Notes: generated by a model not told the origin, from the letters alone. DNA of 64,000 nucleotides from Fictibacillus phosphorivorans (GCF_001629705.1 NZ_CP015378.1:1736001-1800000), one strand, 5' to 3'; shown: positions 39,105-48,383, counted from the first letter of the stretch. Numbers and translations are program-made.

Positions 39105-39151
39105 AAAAACTCTCCCTACTGACCTTGCTAAGGTTGATAGGGAGTTTTTAA
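39104..39151. terminator. Convergent terminator between hfq and the recombinase-like gene
   Basis: AAAAACTC(T)CCCTA pairs with TAGGGAGTTTTT, with a further ACCTT/AAGGT stem inside. T-runs on both strands make it serve both converging genes. Confidence 0.8.
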
Positions 39152-39164
39152 ATTTTACACATAT

Positions 39165-40163
39165 TTAGTCGTTTGCCTTTGAGTATACCTTTTTCATTTT
39201 AGTTGTTTCTAAATAAGCTTCGTAGCGGTTTAAAGTGAGATTTGATTTCAATCCAAACCATAATTGAACATCTTCCTGAGATTTTCCTTCTTTTAAAAGG
39301 TTTAAGATGGCTGTTCTCCTTAAGTGCTGAGAGCTGATTCCGTCTCTGAGTTCAGAGCGCCGTATCTCTTGCCTAAGCATCTTCTGGATAGCGATAACCG
39401 TTAACGGTTTGGGCTCATACTTTCCATAATCAAACCGATACGTTCCTCTTTGATAATCAAACGCGATAAAGAAACGATCAGAAGAATAAGTTCTTGGCCG
39501 GATGCTTTCAGGGATATCTTCTTTGTATTGATATAACAGTTGATGTGTATCATCGTCAAGTGAGATCAGTCTTGTTTCTTTTTTGTTGATTACGGTTAAT
39601 TCTTGCTGCGTGAAATGAACATGTTTCATTTCTATGTTCGTGATTTCCTGCAGTGTGATGCCATAACGATAGAGAAGGGAAAGGATCGCTTCATTTCTTT
39701 TGATCAAGAGGTGTCTATATTTTTGTTGTTTTTCCGTTAAACCCTCGTAAGAAGAAAGGGTTTGAAAAAGGACTTTAAACTCCTCATCTGAAATAAAATC
39801 ATCATCCGAAAATTGAATGTTCTCTTCTAGAGTTAGTTCCAGGTCAGAAAAAGGATTGAACACAATCTTCCTTCTAGAATGAAGGAAGGAAAAGAGACTT
39901 TTGATAACGGTGAATACCCGCTTGGTTGTAGCGGGTTGATATTCTCTTTGTTCAGAAAGAAAAAGAAAATACTCATTTAACGTCAAAGCATCTAAGTGCT
40001 GGATAGAATGTAGATCGTCGTTATCCTTCATCACTCTAACCCATGCAAAAAAATCTAAAAGATCATAATAATATCTCTTAATCGTGCTCTTCGTTCGATC
40101 TTTTTTCTGTAAGTGAACAATATATGAATCGGCATATTCGGGTAAGTGTGGATATTCTTCCAT
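39165..40163 (-). CDS. Tyrosine recombinase-like protein with degraded catalytic site
   Basis: The 332-residue protein has the two-domain layout of XerC/XerD: an N-terminal SAM-like core-binding domain (TKSTIKRYYYDLLDFFAW) and a C-terminal catalytic-fold domain. Aligned by eye with XerD, LLYRYGITLQEI replaces the usual LLYATGLRVSEL, so Arg I is Thr. SSQHLRRTAILNLL gives Gln for His II but keeps Arg II. FGLKSNLTLNRY has Leu for His III but keeps the nucleophile Tyr. It may bind DNA without normal recombination activity. No repeats resembling attachment sites flank it. Its location among core genes suggests a resident gene, not a recent phage remnant. Confidence 0.75.
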   Translation of the reverse strand: MEEYPHLPEYADSYIVHLQKKDRTKSTIKRYYYDLLDFFAWVRVMKDNDDLHSIQHLDALTLNEYFLFLSEQREYQPATTKRVFTVIKSLFSFLHSRRKIVFNPFSDLELTLEENIQFSDDDFISDEEFKVLFQTLSSYEGLTEKQQKYRHLLIKRNEAILSLLYRYGITLQEITNIEMKHVHFTQQELTVINKKETRLISLDDDTHQLLYQYKEDIPESIRPRTYSSDRFFIAFDYQRGTYRFDYGKYEPKPLTVIAIQKMLRQEIRRSELRDGISSQHLRRTAILNLLKEGKSQEDVQLWFGLKSNLTLNRYEAYLETTKMKKVYSKAND

Positions 40164-40265
40164 AATTGCCTCCTATAACCTCTTTTTCCCATTATAACAA
40201 AGGGTCTTTTTTTTGCATATTTCTACAAAGTCCAATGGAAACTATGGAAAAAAGGATGGTTAGAT

Positions 40266-40844
40266 ATGTGGAAATTAGGAATGCTCGTCTTATCTTCAGC
40301 TCTTATCTTCACCGGTTGCTCAGGTAAAACGGGTTCGGGAGATGAAACCCTTGATACTGAGCAAGTAAAATATGATACATCAGAACGAAAGCCAAATACA
40401 CAGATTGACTCACCGTTAGTTGTTGAAAAGTCTGATGAAGTTCACCAATCAAAGGACCTTGTTCAGCTTGCAGAAAAAGTCAACGGTGTGGATAAGGCGT
40501 ATGTGATAGTAAGTGGTATCTATACGTTAGTGGGGATCGTTCCATTTGAGCCAGTTGCACCTGGTAAAGAAAACAACCAACTGCGAAAAGCTGTTTATAA
40601 CGGATTAAAAGGAAATGCACATGGGAGAAATGCAGCCATTACCACTGATCCAGATAAAATTGAGCAAATCAAAAGGTTAGGAAACACGGCCTCACATAGC
40701 AAACATGATTCAAAAAGTGGCGTATATAATGAGCTTGGAATTCTAATCGGAAAAATAAAACCATTAAATGGGCAGTTGAAATCGACCGAGAGGCAAGATA
40801 TGCATGAAGAGGATAAACCCATTCGAAACGATCTTTACGAATAA
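40266..40844 (+). CDS. YhcN/YlaJ-family sporulation lipoprotein
   Basis: The 192-residue product starts with a lipoprotein signal peptide, MWKLGMLVLSSALIFTGC (lipobox FTGC, Cys 18). It carries the YhcN/YlaJ domain (LAEKVNGVDKAYVIVSGIYTLVGI and LRKAVYNGLKGNAHGRNAAITTDPDKIEQI). Members of this family are found in the inner spore membrane and cortex region and affect germination or outgrowth. The segment between residues 130 and 192 is polar and poorly conserved. Confidence 0.85.
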   Translation: MWKLGMLVLSSALIFTGCSGKTGSGDETLDTEQVKYDTSERKPNTQIDSPLVVEKSDEVHQSKDLVQLAEKVNGVDKAYVIVSGIYTLVGIVPFEPVAPGKENNQLRKAVYNGLKGNAHGRNAAITTDPDKIEQIKRLGNTASHSKHDSKSGVYNELGILIGKIKPLNGQLKSTERQDMHEEDKPIRNDLYE

Positions 40845-40942
40845 AAACTTTTATTTCCTAAGCAAGCGCAGAAAATGACAAGGATAGACAACTTGTTAAC
40901 ATAATAAATACTATGTTAACAAGCGCTGTTTAAAGCTTATGA

Positions 40943-40978
40943 AAAAAGCATTCTCCGATTGTTGGAGAATGCTTTTTA
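40943..40978. terminator. Convergent terminator
   Basis: AAAAAGCATTCTCC pairs with GGAGAATGCTTTTT around a 7-nt loop. It has A/T runs on both sides and serves the lipoprotein gene and the minus-strand membrane gene. Confidence 0.88.
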
Positions 40979-41614
40979 TCATTTAGAACTGATTTCAAAT
41001 TCAGACGTTTGGTAAACGACTTCTGTTGGTTTAACCGTGCTTTTTAATCTTCCAGTTAAGAAGGAAGCGACAGTGATTGAGATAATGGATATTAACGCAT
41101 TTTTAAATCCAAACATGACTATAGCAGATGATACAATCATAAAATCTGTAACAAACAAAGAGATTCCTCGATTAATATTAGATTTTTGTTCTAAATATAG
41201 AGCGAGAATGTGTATACCACCTAGTGATGCTCCTGAGTTTAATACAAAACTAACCCCTATACCTATCAGACTTCCTGCGATGATCGCAGCAGCGATCGGT
41301 GAGATTATTGGAAGTGTAAGATAATCCATCAGATCTGAGATAGCAGATATGAGTATGATACAAAGGAACGTCAGCAGTGAGAAATTCCAACCCAGTTTTT
41401 TAATCGATAGAATAAAGAAGGGTAAATTGACGATTAAAAACAGAATGCCCCATGTCCAATTCGTCATAAATGAAACGAGTGTAGCGATCCCTGCTGTACC
41501 GCCAAATGTTAACGTGTGTATGTTCAATAATTTTATCCCAATCGCTGTTAAAAACAATCCGACTAGTATAAACAAGCTTTTCTGTAGTTTATAATGCATA
41601 ATTTTTTCGTCCAT
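40979..41614 (-). CDS. YitT-type (DUF161) membrane protein, short form
   Basis: The 211-residue protein has about five or six membrane segments. It contains HTLTFGGTAGIATLVSF and LNSGASLGGIHILALYLEQKSNINRG, the duplicated glycine-rich half-repeats of the YitT/DUF161 family. The usual cytoplasmic C-terminal DUF2179 domain is missing: the chain ends about 20 residues after the last membrane helix. Function is unknown. The start at 41614 lacks an obvious strong ribosome binding site; an internal Met at residue 6 is an alternative. Confidence 0.7.
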   Translation of the reverse strand: MDEKIMHYKLQKSLFILVGLFLTAIGIKLLNIHTLTFGGTAGIATLVSFMTNWTWGILFLIVNLPFFILSIKKLGWNFSLLTFLCIILISAISDLMDYLTLPIISPIAAAIIAGSLIGIGVSFVLNSGASLGGIHILALYLEQKSNINRGISLFVTDFMIVSSAIVMFGFKNALISIISITVASFLTGRLKSTVKPTEVVYQTSEFEISSK

Positions 41615-41870
41615 TCATTTCGTACTTTTTTCACAATATTTAACATAACACGGAAATCCTGCATTCTTGAGTATTTTTATTCATCTGAAAATAGAAAACG
41701 CTTACAACGTAAATAGATATTCATTCCAAAAACTAAGCTTGTCTTTGTAGTAGATCATAAGACTTCAACATAAATTGTTAACAGTGGATCAAGAAATCGT
41801 ATAGGCATTTGTCACGGGATCGGATGTTATTGCGTATTATGATTTGACTGGCAAAGTGAGGTGGTTCCTT

Positions 41871-42824
41871 TTGAATGAACCGATTGCGATAAAAAAGCAA
41901 AGGCAGATCAATATCGTTTTAAATCAAGCGAGTGAAAAGTCAAAGATTGATGATGGAACAGCGCTTGCAGGGAAAAAAGAGAAAACAATTGAAAAGCACC
42001 AACCTCTCATCAAGATGGAAAAAGATCTGAACCGTTTAGTCGGAATGGAAGACTTGAAATTTCATGTTAAAGAGATCTATGCATGGCTTCATATTAATAA
42101 ATGCCGTCAGGAGTTAGGGTTAAAAGCTGAAAAACAAGCTCTTCATATGTTGTTTAAAGGTAACCCAGGCACTGGAAAGACGACCGTAGCTAGAAAGTTA
42201 GGGACATTGTTTCATGAGATGAAAGTACTCTCAAAGGGGCATCTAATCGAAGCTGAGCGTGCTGATCTAGTTGGAGAATACATTGGGCATACCGCTCAAA
42301 AAACACGAGAGCTTCTAAAGAAAGCGAGCGGCGGGATCTTGTTTATCGATGAAGCGTATTCTTTAGGCCGCGGCGGAGAAAAAGACTTTGGCAAAGAGGC
42401 GATCGATACACTTGTAAAAGCTATGGAAGATCAGCAGCACGATTTCATCTTGATATTGGCTGGTTATCCAAAAGAGATGGATCGCTTTTTAAAACTTAAT
42501 CCGGGTTTACCTTCTAGATTTCCACTTGTTATCTCGTTTCCTGATTATTCGGTCGAGGAGTTAATGGAGATCGCTAAGAGAATGATCACAGAAAGAGAAT
42601 ACATGCTGACAAGAGATTGTGAATGGAAGCTAAAAAGTCACATTGAACGTATTAAGCAGAGCAATCCAAGCTCGTTTTCAAATGGAAGGTACATTCGTAA
42701 CATGGTTGAAAAAGCGGTCAGAAGACAATCAGTTAGGCTCTTGAACGAAAGCAATCAAGACAGAAGAGCATTGATGACGATCCAAAGTGATGACCTTGTG
42801 CTAGAAGAACGGGATTCGATTTGA
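41871..42824 (+). CDS. spoVK: Stage V sporulation protein K, AAA ATPase
   Basis: SpoVK is a CbxX/CfxQ-type AAA ATPase needed for spore maturation. The 317-residue product has KDLNRLVGMEDLKFHVKEIY, Walker A GNPGTGKTT (about 99-107), Walker B ILFIDEAYSLGRGG and LPSRFPLVISF with the Arg finger. TTG 41871 with GAGGTGG at 41858-41864 was chosen; an in-frame ATG at 41844 precedes that ribosome binding site. The order spoVK-hflX-ynbB-glnR matches B. subtilis. Confidence 0.93.
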   Translation: MNEPIAIKKQRQINIVLNQASEKSKIDDGTALAGKKEKTIEKHQPLIKMEKDLNRLVGMEDLKFHVKEIYAWLHINKCRQELGLKAEKQALHMLFKGNPGTGKTTVARKLGTLFHEMKVLSKGHLIEAERADLVGEYIGHTAQKTRELLKKASGGILFIDEAYSLGRGGEKDFGKEAIDTLVKAMEDQQHDFILILAGYPKEMDRFLKLNPGLPSRFPLVISFPDYSVEELMEIAKRMITEREYMLTRDCEWKLKSHIERIKQSNPSSFSNGRYIRNMVEKAVRRQSVRLLNESNQDRRALMTIQSDDLVLEERDSI

Positions 42825-42863
42825 TATGATGAGAGGAGACTATGGAAAGCAGGGATCGCAAAT

Positions 42864-44120
42864 TTGAACAAAAACAATGATTCAGTTCATGAAAAAGCGA
42901 TACTCGTCGGATGTCAGCTTCCACGGCAGAACGACGAGCGTTTTTTTTATTCAATGGAAGAATTAAAATCTTTAACAAAAACAGCACAAGGAACTGTTTG
43001 TGCGGTAGTTACTCAAAAAAGAGACCGTTATGATTCAGCTACTTTTATCGGAAAAGGTAAAGTAGAAGAGATTATTACACTTGAAGAAGAGCTTGAAGCA
43101 GACATTATTATTTTTAACAGTGAATTATCTCCTTCTCAAGTTCGTAACCTGTCGTCACATTTCAACGCAAGAGTGATTGATCGTACACAGCTCATATTAG
43201 ATATCTTTGCACAACGTGCGAAGACTCGAGAAGGAAAACTTCAAGTAGAACTTGCTCAGCTTGAATACTTACTGCCTCGTTTATCAGGTATAGGCGCTAG
43301 TCTTTCTAGGTTAGGTGGAGGGATCGGAACTCGTGGTCCAGGTGAGACCAAACTTGAAAAAGATAGACGTCATATTCGCTTTCGTATTCACGAACTTAAA
43401 ACACAGATCAACTCAGTTGTAAGTCATAGAGAAAGATATCGAGAACGCCGTAAACATCAAGGTGCATTCCAAGCAGCTCTTGTTGGTTATACGAACGCAG
43501 GAAAGTCAACGATCTTCAATAAACTAACAGAAGCTGATAGTTATGAAGAAGATCAATTATTTGCAACGCTTGACCCGTTAACACGAAAAGTAAAACTGAA
43601 GAGTGGTTTTCAGATGCTGCTAACGGATACGGTAGGTTTCATTCAAGATCTACCTACATCCTTGATCGCTGCCTTCAGATCTACATTGGAAGAAGCGGGT
43701 GAAGCAAATCTTCTTATCCATGTTATCGACGGTTCTAGTGAGGATCGTAACCAACATGAACAAACGGTTAAACGTATTTTAAGTGATCTGAAGGCATCTC
43801 ATATTCCGATGCTCACGGTCTATAATAAGAAAGATCAGTTTGGAGAAGATTTTATTCCTGAGAGTCCATCTATATCTATTTCTGCGTTAGAGAGTATTGA
43901 TATATCTTCATTACTAGAAACGATTGAAAAAGAAGTGATGAAACAGATGACTTTTTATGAGGTTAAAGTTCCGTCTCATGATGGTAAACTTTTATCACAA
44001 CTTCGCGGAGAAACTATACTAATTGCACAAGAATTTAATAAAGTAGAGTTGGTCTATGAATGCAAGGGATATGCGCTACCTTCCTCTTCCATTCCGTCTA
44101 TCAGCAACAAAGGAGAATAA
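42864..44120 (+). CDS. hflX: Ribosome-associated GTPase HflX
   Basis: HflX splits stalled or hibernating 70S ribosomes. The 418-residue protein has the N-terminal HflX domain ([34 protein letters not shown]), [17 protein letters not shown] and the G domain with GYTNAGKST (about 207-215), [10 protein letters not shown] and NKKD. The TTG start has only a weak AGGGA upstream. A 12-codon frame (42842-42880) with a stronger AGAGGAG overlaps the start, so coupled translation is possible. Confidence 0.92.
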   Translation: MNKNNDSVHEKAILVGCQLPRQNDERFFYSMEELKSLTKTAQGTVCAVVTQKRDRYDSATFIGKGKVEEIITLEEELEADIIIFNSELSPSQVRNLSSHFNARVIDRTQLILDIFAQRAKTREGKLQVELAQLEYLLPRLSGIGASLSRLGGGIGTRGPGETKLEKDRRHIRFRIHELKTQINSVVSHRERYRERRKHQGAFQAALVGYTNAGKSTIFNKLTEADSYEEDQLFATLDPLTRKVKLKSGFQMLLTDTVGFIQDLPTSLIAAFRSTLEEAGEANLLIHVIDGSSEDRNQHEQTVKRILSDLKASHIPMLTVYNKKDQFGEDFIPESPSISISALESIDISSLLETIEKEVMKQMTFYEVKVPSHDGKLLSQLRGETILIAQEFNKVELVYECKGYALPSSSIPSISNKGE

Positions 44121-44121
44121 C

Positions 44122-45393
44122 ATGTATTCACAGTTTCAAAATGAAGAAGTACTGAAACATACTACAGAAAAAGTAACAGCACGCATTACAGATCAACATA
44201 AGCTGATTGATGAGGTCTGTGAATTTAATCAGTTAAAGGTGTTGAGAGCATTTCAAAACAATCAAGTAGGAGATCACCATTTTCATCCTTCAACTGGTTA
44301 CGGATACGACGATTCTGGTCGAGATACTCTCGAGAAAGTGTATGCAGATGTTTTTGGAGCAGAGGCTGCAATCGTTAGGCCGCAAATCATCTCTGGTACT
44401 CATGCCATCACGCTATCTTTATTTGGTATGCTCCGTCCTGGAGATGAACTGCTTTATATCACAGGCAAACCTTATGATACGCTTGAAGAAATCGTTGGGA
44501 TCAGAGGTACAGGTGAAGGTTCATTAAAAGATTACAATATCTCGTATCAACATGTCGACCTGACTCCTGAAGGCGCTATTAACTATTCAGAAGTTCAGCG
44601 AACGATTTCCGAAAAAACAAAAGTGATCGGTATTCAACGCTCAAAAGGATACGCGGATCGTCCGTCGTTCACAGTGGGGGAAATAGAAGAGATGATCTCT
44701 TTCGTAAAAGAGATCAAGTCAGATGTAATCGTGTTTGTTGATAATTGCTATGGCGAATTTGTTGAAGAAAGAGAGCCGGTTGAGGCAGGAGCAGATATTA
44801 TTGCTGGATCCTTAATAAAAAACCCTGGCGGTGGCCTTGCTAAAACAGGTGGTTACATCGCAGGAAAAGAGAAGTTGATCAATAGGATCTCTTATCGACT
44901 AACCTCTCCTGGTATTGGTCGTGAAGCAGGGGCATCTCTTTACAGCCTTCAAGAAATGTACCAAGGATTCTTTCTAGCTCCTCATGTAACAGCTCAAGCG
45001 TTAAAAGGTGCAGTGTTTACAGCTGCTTTTCTAGAAGAACTAGGAATGGAAACACGTCCTTCTTTTGATGCAAAGAGAACGGATCTTATTCAATCTGTGA
45101 TTTTTAAAGATCGCGAGCGAATGATTAAATTCTGTCAAGCTATACAAAAAGCATCTCCGATCAACTCTTATGCGATTCCATATCCTGATTATATGCCAGG
45201 CTATGAAGACGATGTGATCATGGCAGCAGGTACTTTTATTCAAGGAGCAAGCATTGAATTAACAGCAGATGGTCCGATCAGACCGCCATACATAGCGTTC
45301 GTGCAGGGTGGGCTAACCTATGAACATGTGAAAATTGCGGTATTATCAGCTGTCGATGAACTTTTAACTCATGGGCTCATTCATAAACGATAA
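44122..45393 (+). CDS. ynbB: PLP-dependent methionine gamma-lyase-like protein (YnbB)
   Basis: The 423-residue protein belongs to the aluminium-resistance/YnbB branch of the Cys/Met-metabolism PLP enzymes. It has GYGYDDSGRDTLEKVYADVFGAE, FVDNCYGEF and the lysine-containing AGSLIKNPGGGLAKTGGY. Substrate is unproved. ATG 44122, preceded by AAAGGAG, starts 1 bp after the hflX stop; the in-frame ATG at 44056 inside hflX is unlikely. Confidence 0.9.
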   Translation: MYSQFQNEEVLKHTTEKVTARITDQHKLIDEVCEFNQLKVLRAFQNNQVGDHHFHPSTGYGYDDSGRDTLEKVYADVFGAEAAIVRPQIISGTHAITLSLFGMLRPGDELLYITGKPYDTLEEIVGIRGTGEGSLKDYNISYQHVDLTPEGAINYSEVQRTISEKTKVIGIQRSKGYADRPSFTVGEIEEMISFVKEIKSDVIVFVDNCYGEFVEEREPVEAGADIIAGSLIKNPGGGLAKTGGYIAGKEKLINRISYRLTSPGIGREAGASLYSLQEMYQGFFLAPHVTAQALKGAVFTAAFLEELGMETRPSFDAKRTDLIQSVIFKDRERMIKFCQAIQKASPINSYAIPYPDYMPGYEDDVIMAAGTFIQGASIELTADGPIRPPYIAFVQGGLTYEHVKIAVLSAVDELLTHGLIHKR

Positions 45394-45407
45394 TTTATAT
45401 AGCTAAG

Positions 45408-45433
45408 AAAAAGAGGCGCTAAGCCTCTTTTTT
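45408..45433 (+). terminator. Terminator after ynbB
   Basis: AAAGAGGC/GCCTCTTT hairpin with T-run. Confidence 0.9.
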
Positions 45434-45440
45434 GTTTTGA

Positions 45441-45457
45441 TGTCAATTTTTCTAACA
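45441..45457. promoter_or_regulatory. GlnR/TnrA operator 1
   Basis: TGTCAATTTTTCTAACA fits TGTNA-N7-TNACA exactly and lies just upstream of the -35 of glnR. Confidence 0.88.
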
Positions 45458-45463
45458 TTAAGA

Positions 45464-45492
45464 TTGACATGTGAGCTTTTGTGACATAAGAT
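45464..45492 (+). promoter_or_regulatory. Sigma-A promoter of glnRA
   Basis: TTGACA (45464-45469) and TAAGAT (45487-45492) with a 17-bp spacer. The spacer is filled by operator 2. Confidence 0.85.
45470..45486. promoter_or_regulatory. GlnR/TnrA operator 2
   Basis: TGTGAGCTTTTGTGACA fits TGTNA-N7-TNACA exactly and occupies the whole spacer between -35 and -10, so bound GlnR would block RNA polymerase. Confidence 0.88.
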
Positions 45493-45522
45493 ATAAAAAG
45501 AAGTTGAAAGGAGGTAGGCAAT

Positions 45523-45924
45523 ATGAACGATATGAATCGTAGGAACTTACCTTTGTTCCCCATCAGCATAGTCATGCAGCTAACTGAACTATCAGCTCGT
45601 CAGATTCGTTATTACGAAGAGCATGATCTAATTCATCCTGCACGTACTGAAGGGAACCGTCGTTTATTTTCATTTAATGATGTTGATAAACTTCTTGAGA
45701 TCAAAGCACTTCTTGAACAAGGCGTAAACTTAGCTGGAATCAAACGAGTCTTTGAACTGAATGAACAGGCAGCAGAATTAATTAAGAACCAGCCGAATGT
45801 GCAAGGTGTTCAACAAATTTCCGAATCTGCGCTTCATCGTAGGTTGAAAAGGGAATTGATTCATGCTGGGAGACATGGAAAAACCTCATTGATTCAAGGT
45901 GAACTTTCCAGGTTTTTTCATTAA
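45523..45924 (+). CDS. glnR: Nitrogen-metabolism repressor GlnR
   Basis: GlnR is a MerR-family repressor that turns down glnRA when nitrogen is plentiful, assisted by feedback-inhibited glutamine synthetase. The 133-residue protein has the MerR helix-turn-helix with ELSARQIRYYEEHDLIHPART, a short dimer helix and a C-terminal tail that in the family senses glutamine synthetase. GAAAGGAGG precedes ATG 45523. The two operators upstream indicate autoregulation. Confidence 0.95.
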   Translation: MNDMNRRNLPLFPISIVMQLTELSARQIRYYEEHDLIHPARTEGNRRLFSFNDVDKLLEIKALLEQGVNLAGIKRVFELNEQAAELIKNQPNVQGVQQISESALHRRLKRELIHAGRHGKTSLIQGELSRFFH

Positions 45925-45998
45925 AGATCAATAAATAATACTTACTATGTGAACAATCGCCATATTTAGGCGCTTTATATTTAAAGGAGGAGAAAGAT

Positions 45999-47333
45999 TT
46001 GTCTAAGTACACTAAAGAAGATATCTTAAGAATGGTAAAAGAAGAAAACGTACGATTCATCCGTCTACAATTTACTGATTTATTGGGTGTTATCAAGAAT
46101 GTTGAGATTCCGATCGGTCAGCTTGAAAAAGCTTTAGATAACAAGATGATGTTTGACGGATCTTCTATCGAAGGATTCGTTCGAATTGAAGAATCAGACA
46201 TGAATCTTTATCCTGATTTAGATACATTTATGATTTTCCCTTGGACTTCAGAAAAAGGCAAAGTTGCACGTTTGATCTGTGATATCTTTATGCCTGACGG
46301 TAACCCGTTCGATGGAGATCCACGCGGAATCTTAAAGCGTGTGTTAAAAGAGATGGAAGACTTAGGATTCTCTGATTTCAACATTGGACCTGAGCCTGAA
46401 TTCTTCTTATTCAAGAATGATGAGAAGGGTGAACCAACTCTAGAACTAAATGATAAAGGTGGATATTTTGACTTAGCTCCAACGGATCTTGGTGAAAACT
46501 GCCGTAGAGATATCGTGTTAGAACTTGAGGATATGGGCTTTGAGATCGAAGCTTCTCACCATGAAGTAGCACCTGGTCAACACGAGATCGACTTTAAATA
46601 TGCTGATGCGGTAAGCACATGTGATAACATTCAAACATTTAAGTTAGCTGTAAAAACGATCGCACGTAAACATGGTCTTCATGCAACATTTATGGCTAAA
46701 CCTTTGTTTGGTGTGAACGGTTCAGGTATGCATGCGAACATGTCTCTATTCAAAGATGGAGAGAACGTGTTTTATGATGCGAAATCTGAAACAGGATTAA
46801 GCGAGACAGCTATGCATTTCTTAGCAGGTATCCTAAAGCATGCACAAGATTTCACAGCGATTACAAACCCGACAGTAAACTCGTATAAGCGACTTGTACC
46901 TGGTTACGAAGCACCTTGTTATGTTGCTTGGTCCATGCAAAACAGAAGCCCGCTTATCCGTATTCCAGCGTCTCGCGGCATCAGCACGCGTATCGAGGTA
47001 AGAAGCGTTGATCCAACGGCTAACCCTTATCTTGCTATGGCAGTATTGCTTGCAGCTGGTCTTGATGGAATCAAGAACAAGCTAAACGCTCCAAAACCAA
47101 TCGATAGAAACATCTATGTGATGGATAAAGAAGAGCGTGAAGCAGAAGGCATTAAAGATCTTCCAGCAACATTAAAAGAAGCTCTAACTCTATTCAGCAA
47201 AAATGAAGTTCTTACAACTGCTCTTGGAGCTCATGCTACAGAGCACTTCATTGAAGCAAAAGAGATCGAGTGGGATATGTTCCGTACACAAGTTCACCCT
47301 TGGGAACGCGAACAATATATGAGCATGTATTAA
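45999..47333 (+). CDS. glnA: Glutamine synthetase, type I
   Basis: GlnA makes glutamine from glutamate, ammonia and ATP and, when feedback-inhibited, activates GlnR and restrains TnrA. The 444-residue enzyme has [17 protein letters not shown] (metal ligands), [11 protein letters not shown] and [17 protein letters not shown]. No adenylylation-type Tyr region is apparent, as expected for the Gram-positive alpha form. TTG 45999 follows AAAGGAGGAG. Confidence 0.97.
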   Translation: MSKYTKEDILRMVKEENVRFIRLQFTDLLGVIKNVEIPIGQLEKALDNKMMFDGSSIEGFVRIEESDMNLYPDLDTFMIFPWTSEKGKVARLICDIFMPDGNPFDGDPRGILKRVLKEMEDLGFSDFNIGPEPEFFLFKNDEKGEPTLELNDKGGYFDLAPTDLGENCRRDIVLELEDMGFEIEASHHEVAPGQHEIDFKYADAVSTCDNIQTFKLAVKTIARKHGLHATFMAKPLFGVNGSGMHANMSLFKDGENVFYDAKSETGLSETAMHFLAGILKHAQDFTAITNPTVNSYKRLVPGYEAPCYVAWSMQNRSPLIRIPASRGISTRIEVRSVDPTANPYLAMAVLLAAGLDGIKNKLNAPKPIDRNIYVMDKEEREAEGIKDLPATLKEALTLFSKNEVLTTALGAHATEHFIEAKEIEWDMFRTQVHPWEREQYMSMY

Positions 47334-47341
47334 AAACTATG

Positions 47342-47377
47342 AAGACCCCTGATAGGATAATCAGGGGTCTTTTTTTA
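47342..47377 (+). terminator. Terminator after glnRA
   Basis: AAGACCCCTGA/TCAGGGGTCTT hairpin with seven T. Confidence 0.92.
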
Positions 47378-47562
47378 TGCTTATAAAAATTGTCGTAGAA
47401 GCTTTACTATCTCTAAATGAATGTCTGAGGTGTATTCTTCAGTATATACCTCATAAACGAACGATAGACAACATGAAAATCGAGAGGGGCAAGCTTCTGT
47501 CACTTCCTTTACATCGAGAAAAAGAAACAAATCCCAAGTCCTCTAACAGCTAATTGTTTATT

Positions 47563-47600
47563 AAATAAAAAAGAAGCATCTAATGCTATAGACGCTTCTT
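47563..47600 (-). terminator. Terminator after lexA
   Basis: Read on the minus strand, AAGAAGCGTCTA and TAGATGCTTCTT form a stem (one G.T) followed by six T, just past the lexA stop. Confidence 0.85.
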
Positions 47601-47608
47601 ATGTATGT

Positions 47609-48223
47609 TTAATGAATGGTTCGATATACTCCGATTACTTTGCCTAGAATTGTACAGCTCTGTAAGATGATGGGTTCCATCGAGGAGTTTTCAGGCTGTA
47701 ATCGAATATGGTTTCTTTCTTTAAAGAACCTTTTTACAGTTGCTTCATCTTCATCCGTCATAGCTACGATGATATCACCATTATTTGCAGTAGGCTGTTG
47801 TTTTACTACAACTAGATCCTTATTGAAGATTCCTGCTTCAATCATACTATCCCCCACAACAGATAACATGAAGACGTTCTCATCACCTACAACGTGCTCA
47901 GGTAATGGGAAGTATTCTTCTACGTTCTCAACTGCGCTAATTGGGAGACCAGCTGTAACTTTACCGATAACAGGAATAGAAACAGAACGTACAGAAGGAA
48001 TATTGTCTTCTAAGCCTAATACTTCAATCGCTCTTGGCTTTGTAGGATCTCGTCTAATAAGCCCCTTTTTTTCAAGTCTTGCTAAATGCCCATGAACTGT
48101 AGAGCTTGAAGCAAGGCCAACTGCTTCTCCGATTTCACGAACTGAAGGCGGATACCCTTTTTGTGATACTTCCTCTTTTATGAAAGCCAATATATCCAAT
48201 TGTCGTCTGGATAACTTAGTCAT
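47609..48223 (-). CDS. lexA: SOS repressor LexA
   Basis: LexA represses DNA-damage genes and cleaves itself when bound to RecA filaments. The 204-residue protein has an N-terminal winged helix ([27 protein letters not shown] split over residues 25-51), the Ala91-Gly92 cleavage bond in VTAGLPI, nucleophile Ser126 in VGDSMI and Lys164 in EATVKRFF. It is divergent from yneA, with three LexA boxes between them. Confidence 0.97.
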   Translation of the reverse strand: MTKLSRRQLDILAFIKEEVSQKGYPPSVREIGEAVGLASSSTVHGHLARLEKKGLIRRDPTKPRAIEVLGLEDNIPSVRSVSIPVIGKVTAGLPISAVENVEEYFPLPEHVVGDENVFMLSVVGDSMIEAGIFNKDLVVVKQQPTANNGDIIVAMTDEDEATVKRFFKERNHIRLQPENSSMEPIILQSCTILGKVIGVYRTIH

Positions 48224-48284
48224 TTTTTAGCACCTCACCGATTTTTTTATCTATAAAAAGTATATCATGGGGAATTCAGAGATA

Positions 48285-48298
48285 CAAACATAAGTTCG
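48285..48298. promoter_or_regulatory. LexA box 1 (lexA-proximal)
   Basis: On the minus strand this reads CGAACTTATGTTTG, fitting CGAAC-N4-GTTYG, 62 bp upstream of the lexA start codon. Confidence 0.8.
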
Positions 48299-48307
48299 AA
48301 AAAATAG

Positions 48308-48337
48308 TTGACACCGAACAAACGTTCCAGTTATTAT
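48308..48337 (+). promoter_or_regulatory. Promoter of yneA operon
   Basis: TTGACA (48308-48313) and TATTAT (48332-48337), 18 bp apart, flank LexA box 2. Confidence 0.7.
48315..48328. promoter_or_regulatory. LexA box 2 (within yneA promoter spacer)
   Basis: CGAACAAACGTTCC is a perfect match to CGAACRNRYGTTYC and lies between the -35 and -10 hexamers. Confidence 0.92.
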
Positions 48338-48351
48338 AAAAACAAGAGATG

Positions 48352-48365
48352 CGAACAAACGTTTG
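48352..48365. promoter_or_regulatory. LexA box 3 (yneA leader)
   Basis: CGAACAAACGTTTG, one base from box 2, lies just upstream of the yneA ribosome binding site. Confidence 0.85.
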
Positions 48366-48383
48366 TTGAAAGGGGATATCACA

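Noticed and set aside
39165..40163. Prophage or integrative element marked by the recombinase-like gene
   Set aside because: Flanking genes are core and in conserved order, no phage genes or att-like repeats are visible, and the active site is degraded.
47616..48095. 159-codon frame opposite lexA
   Set aside because: Lies wholly antisense to the clearly coding lexA and lacks a start signal.
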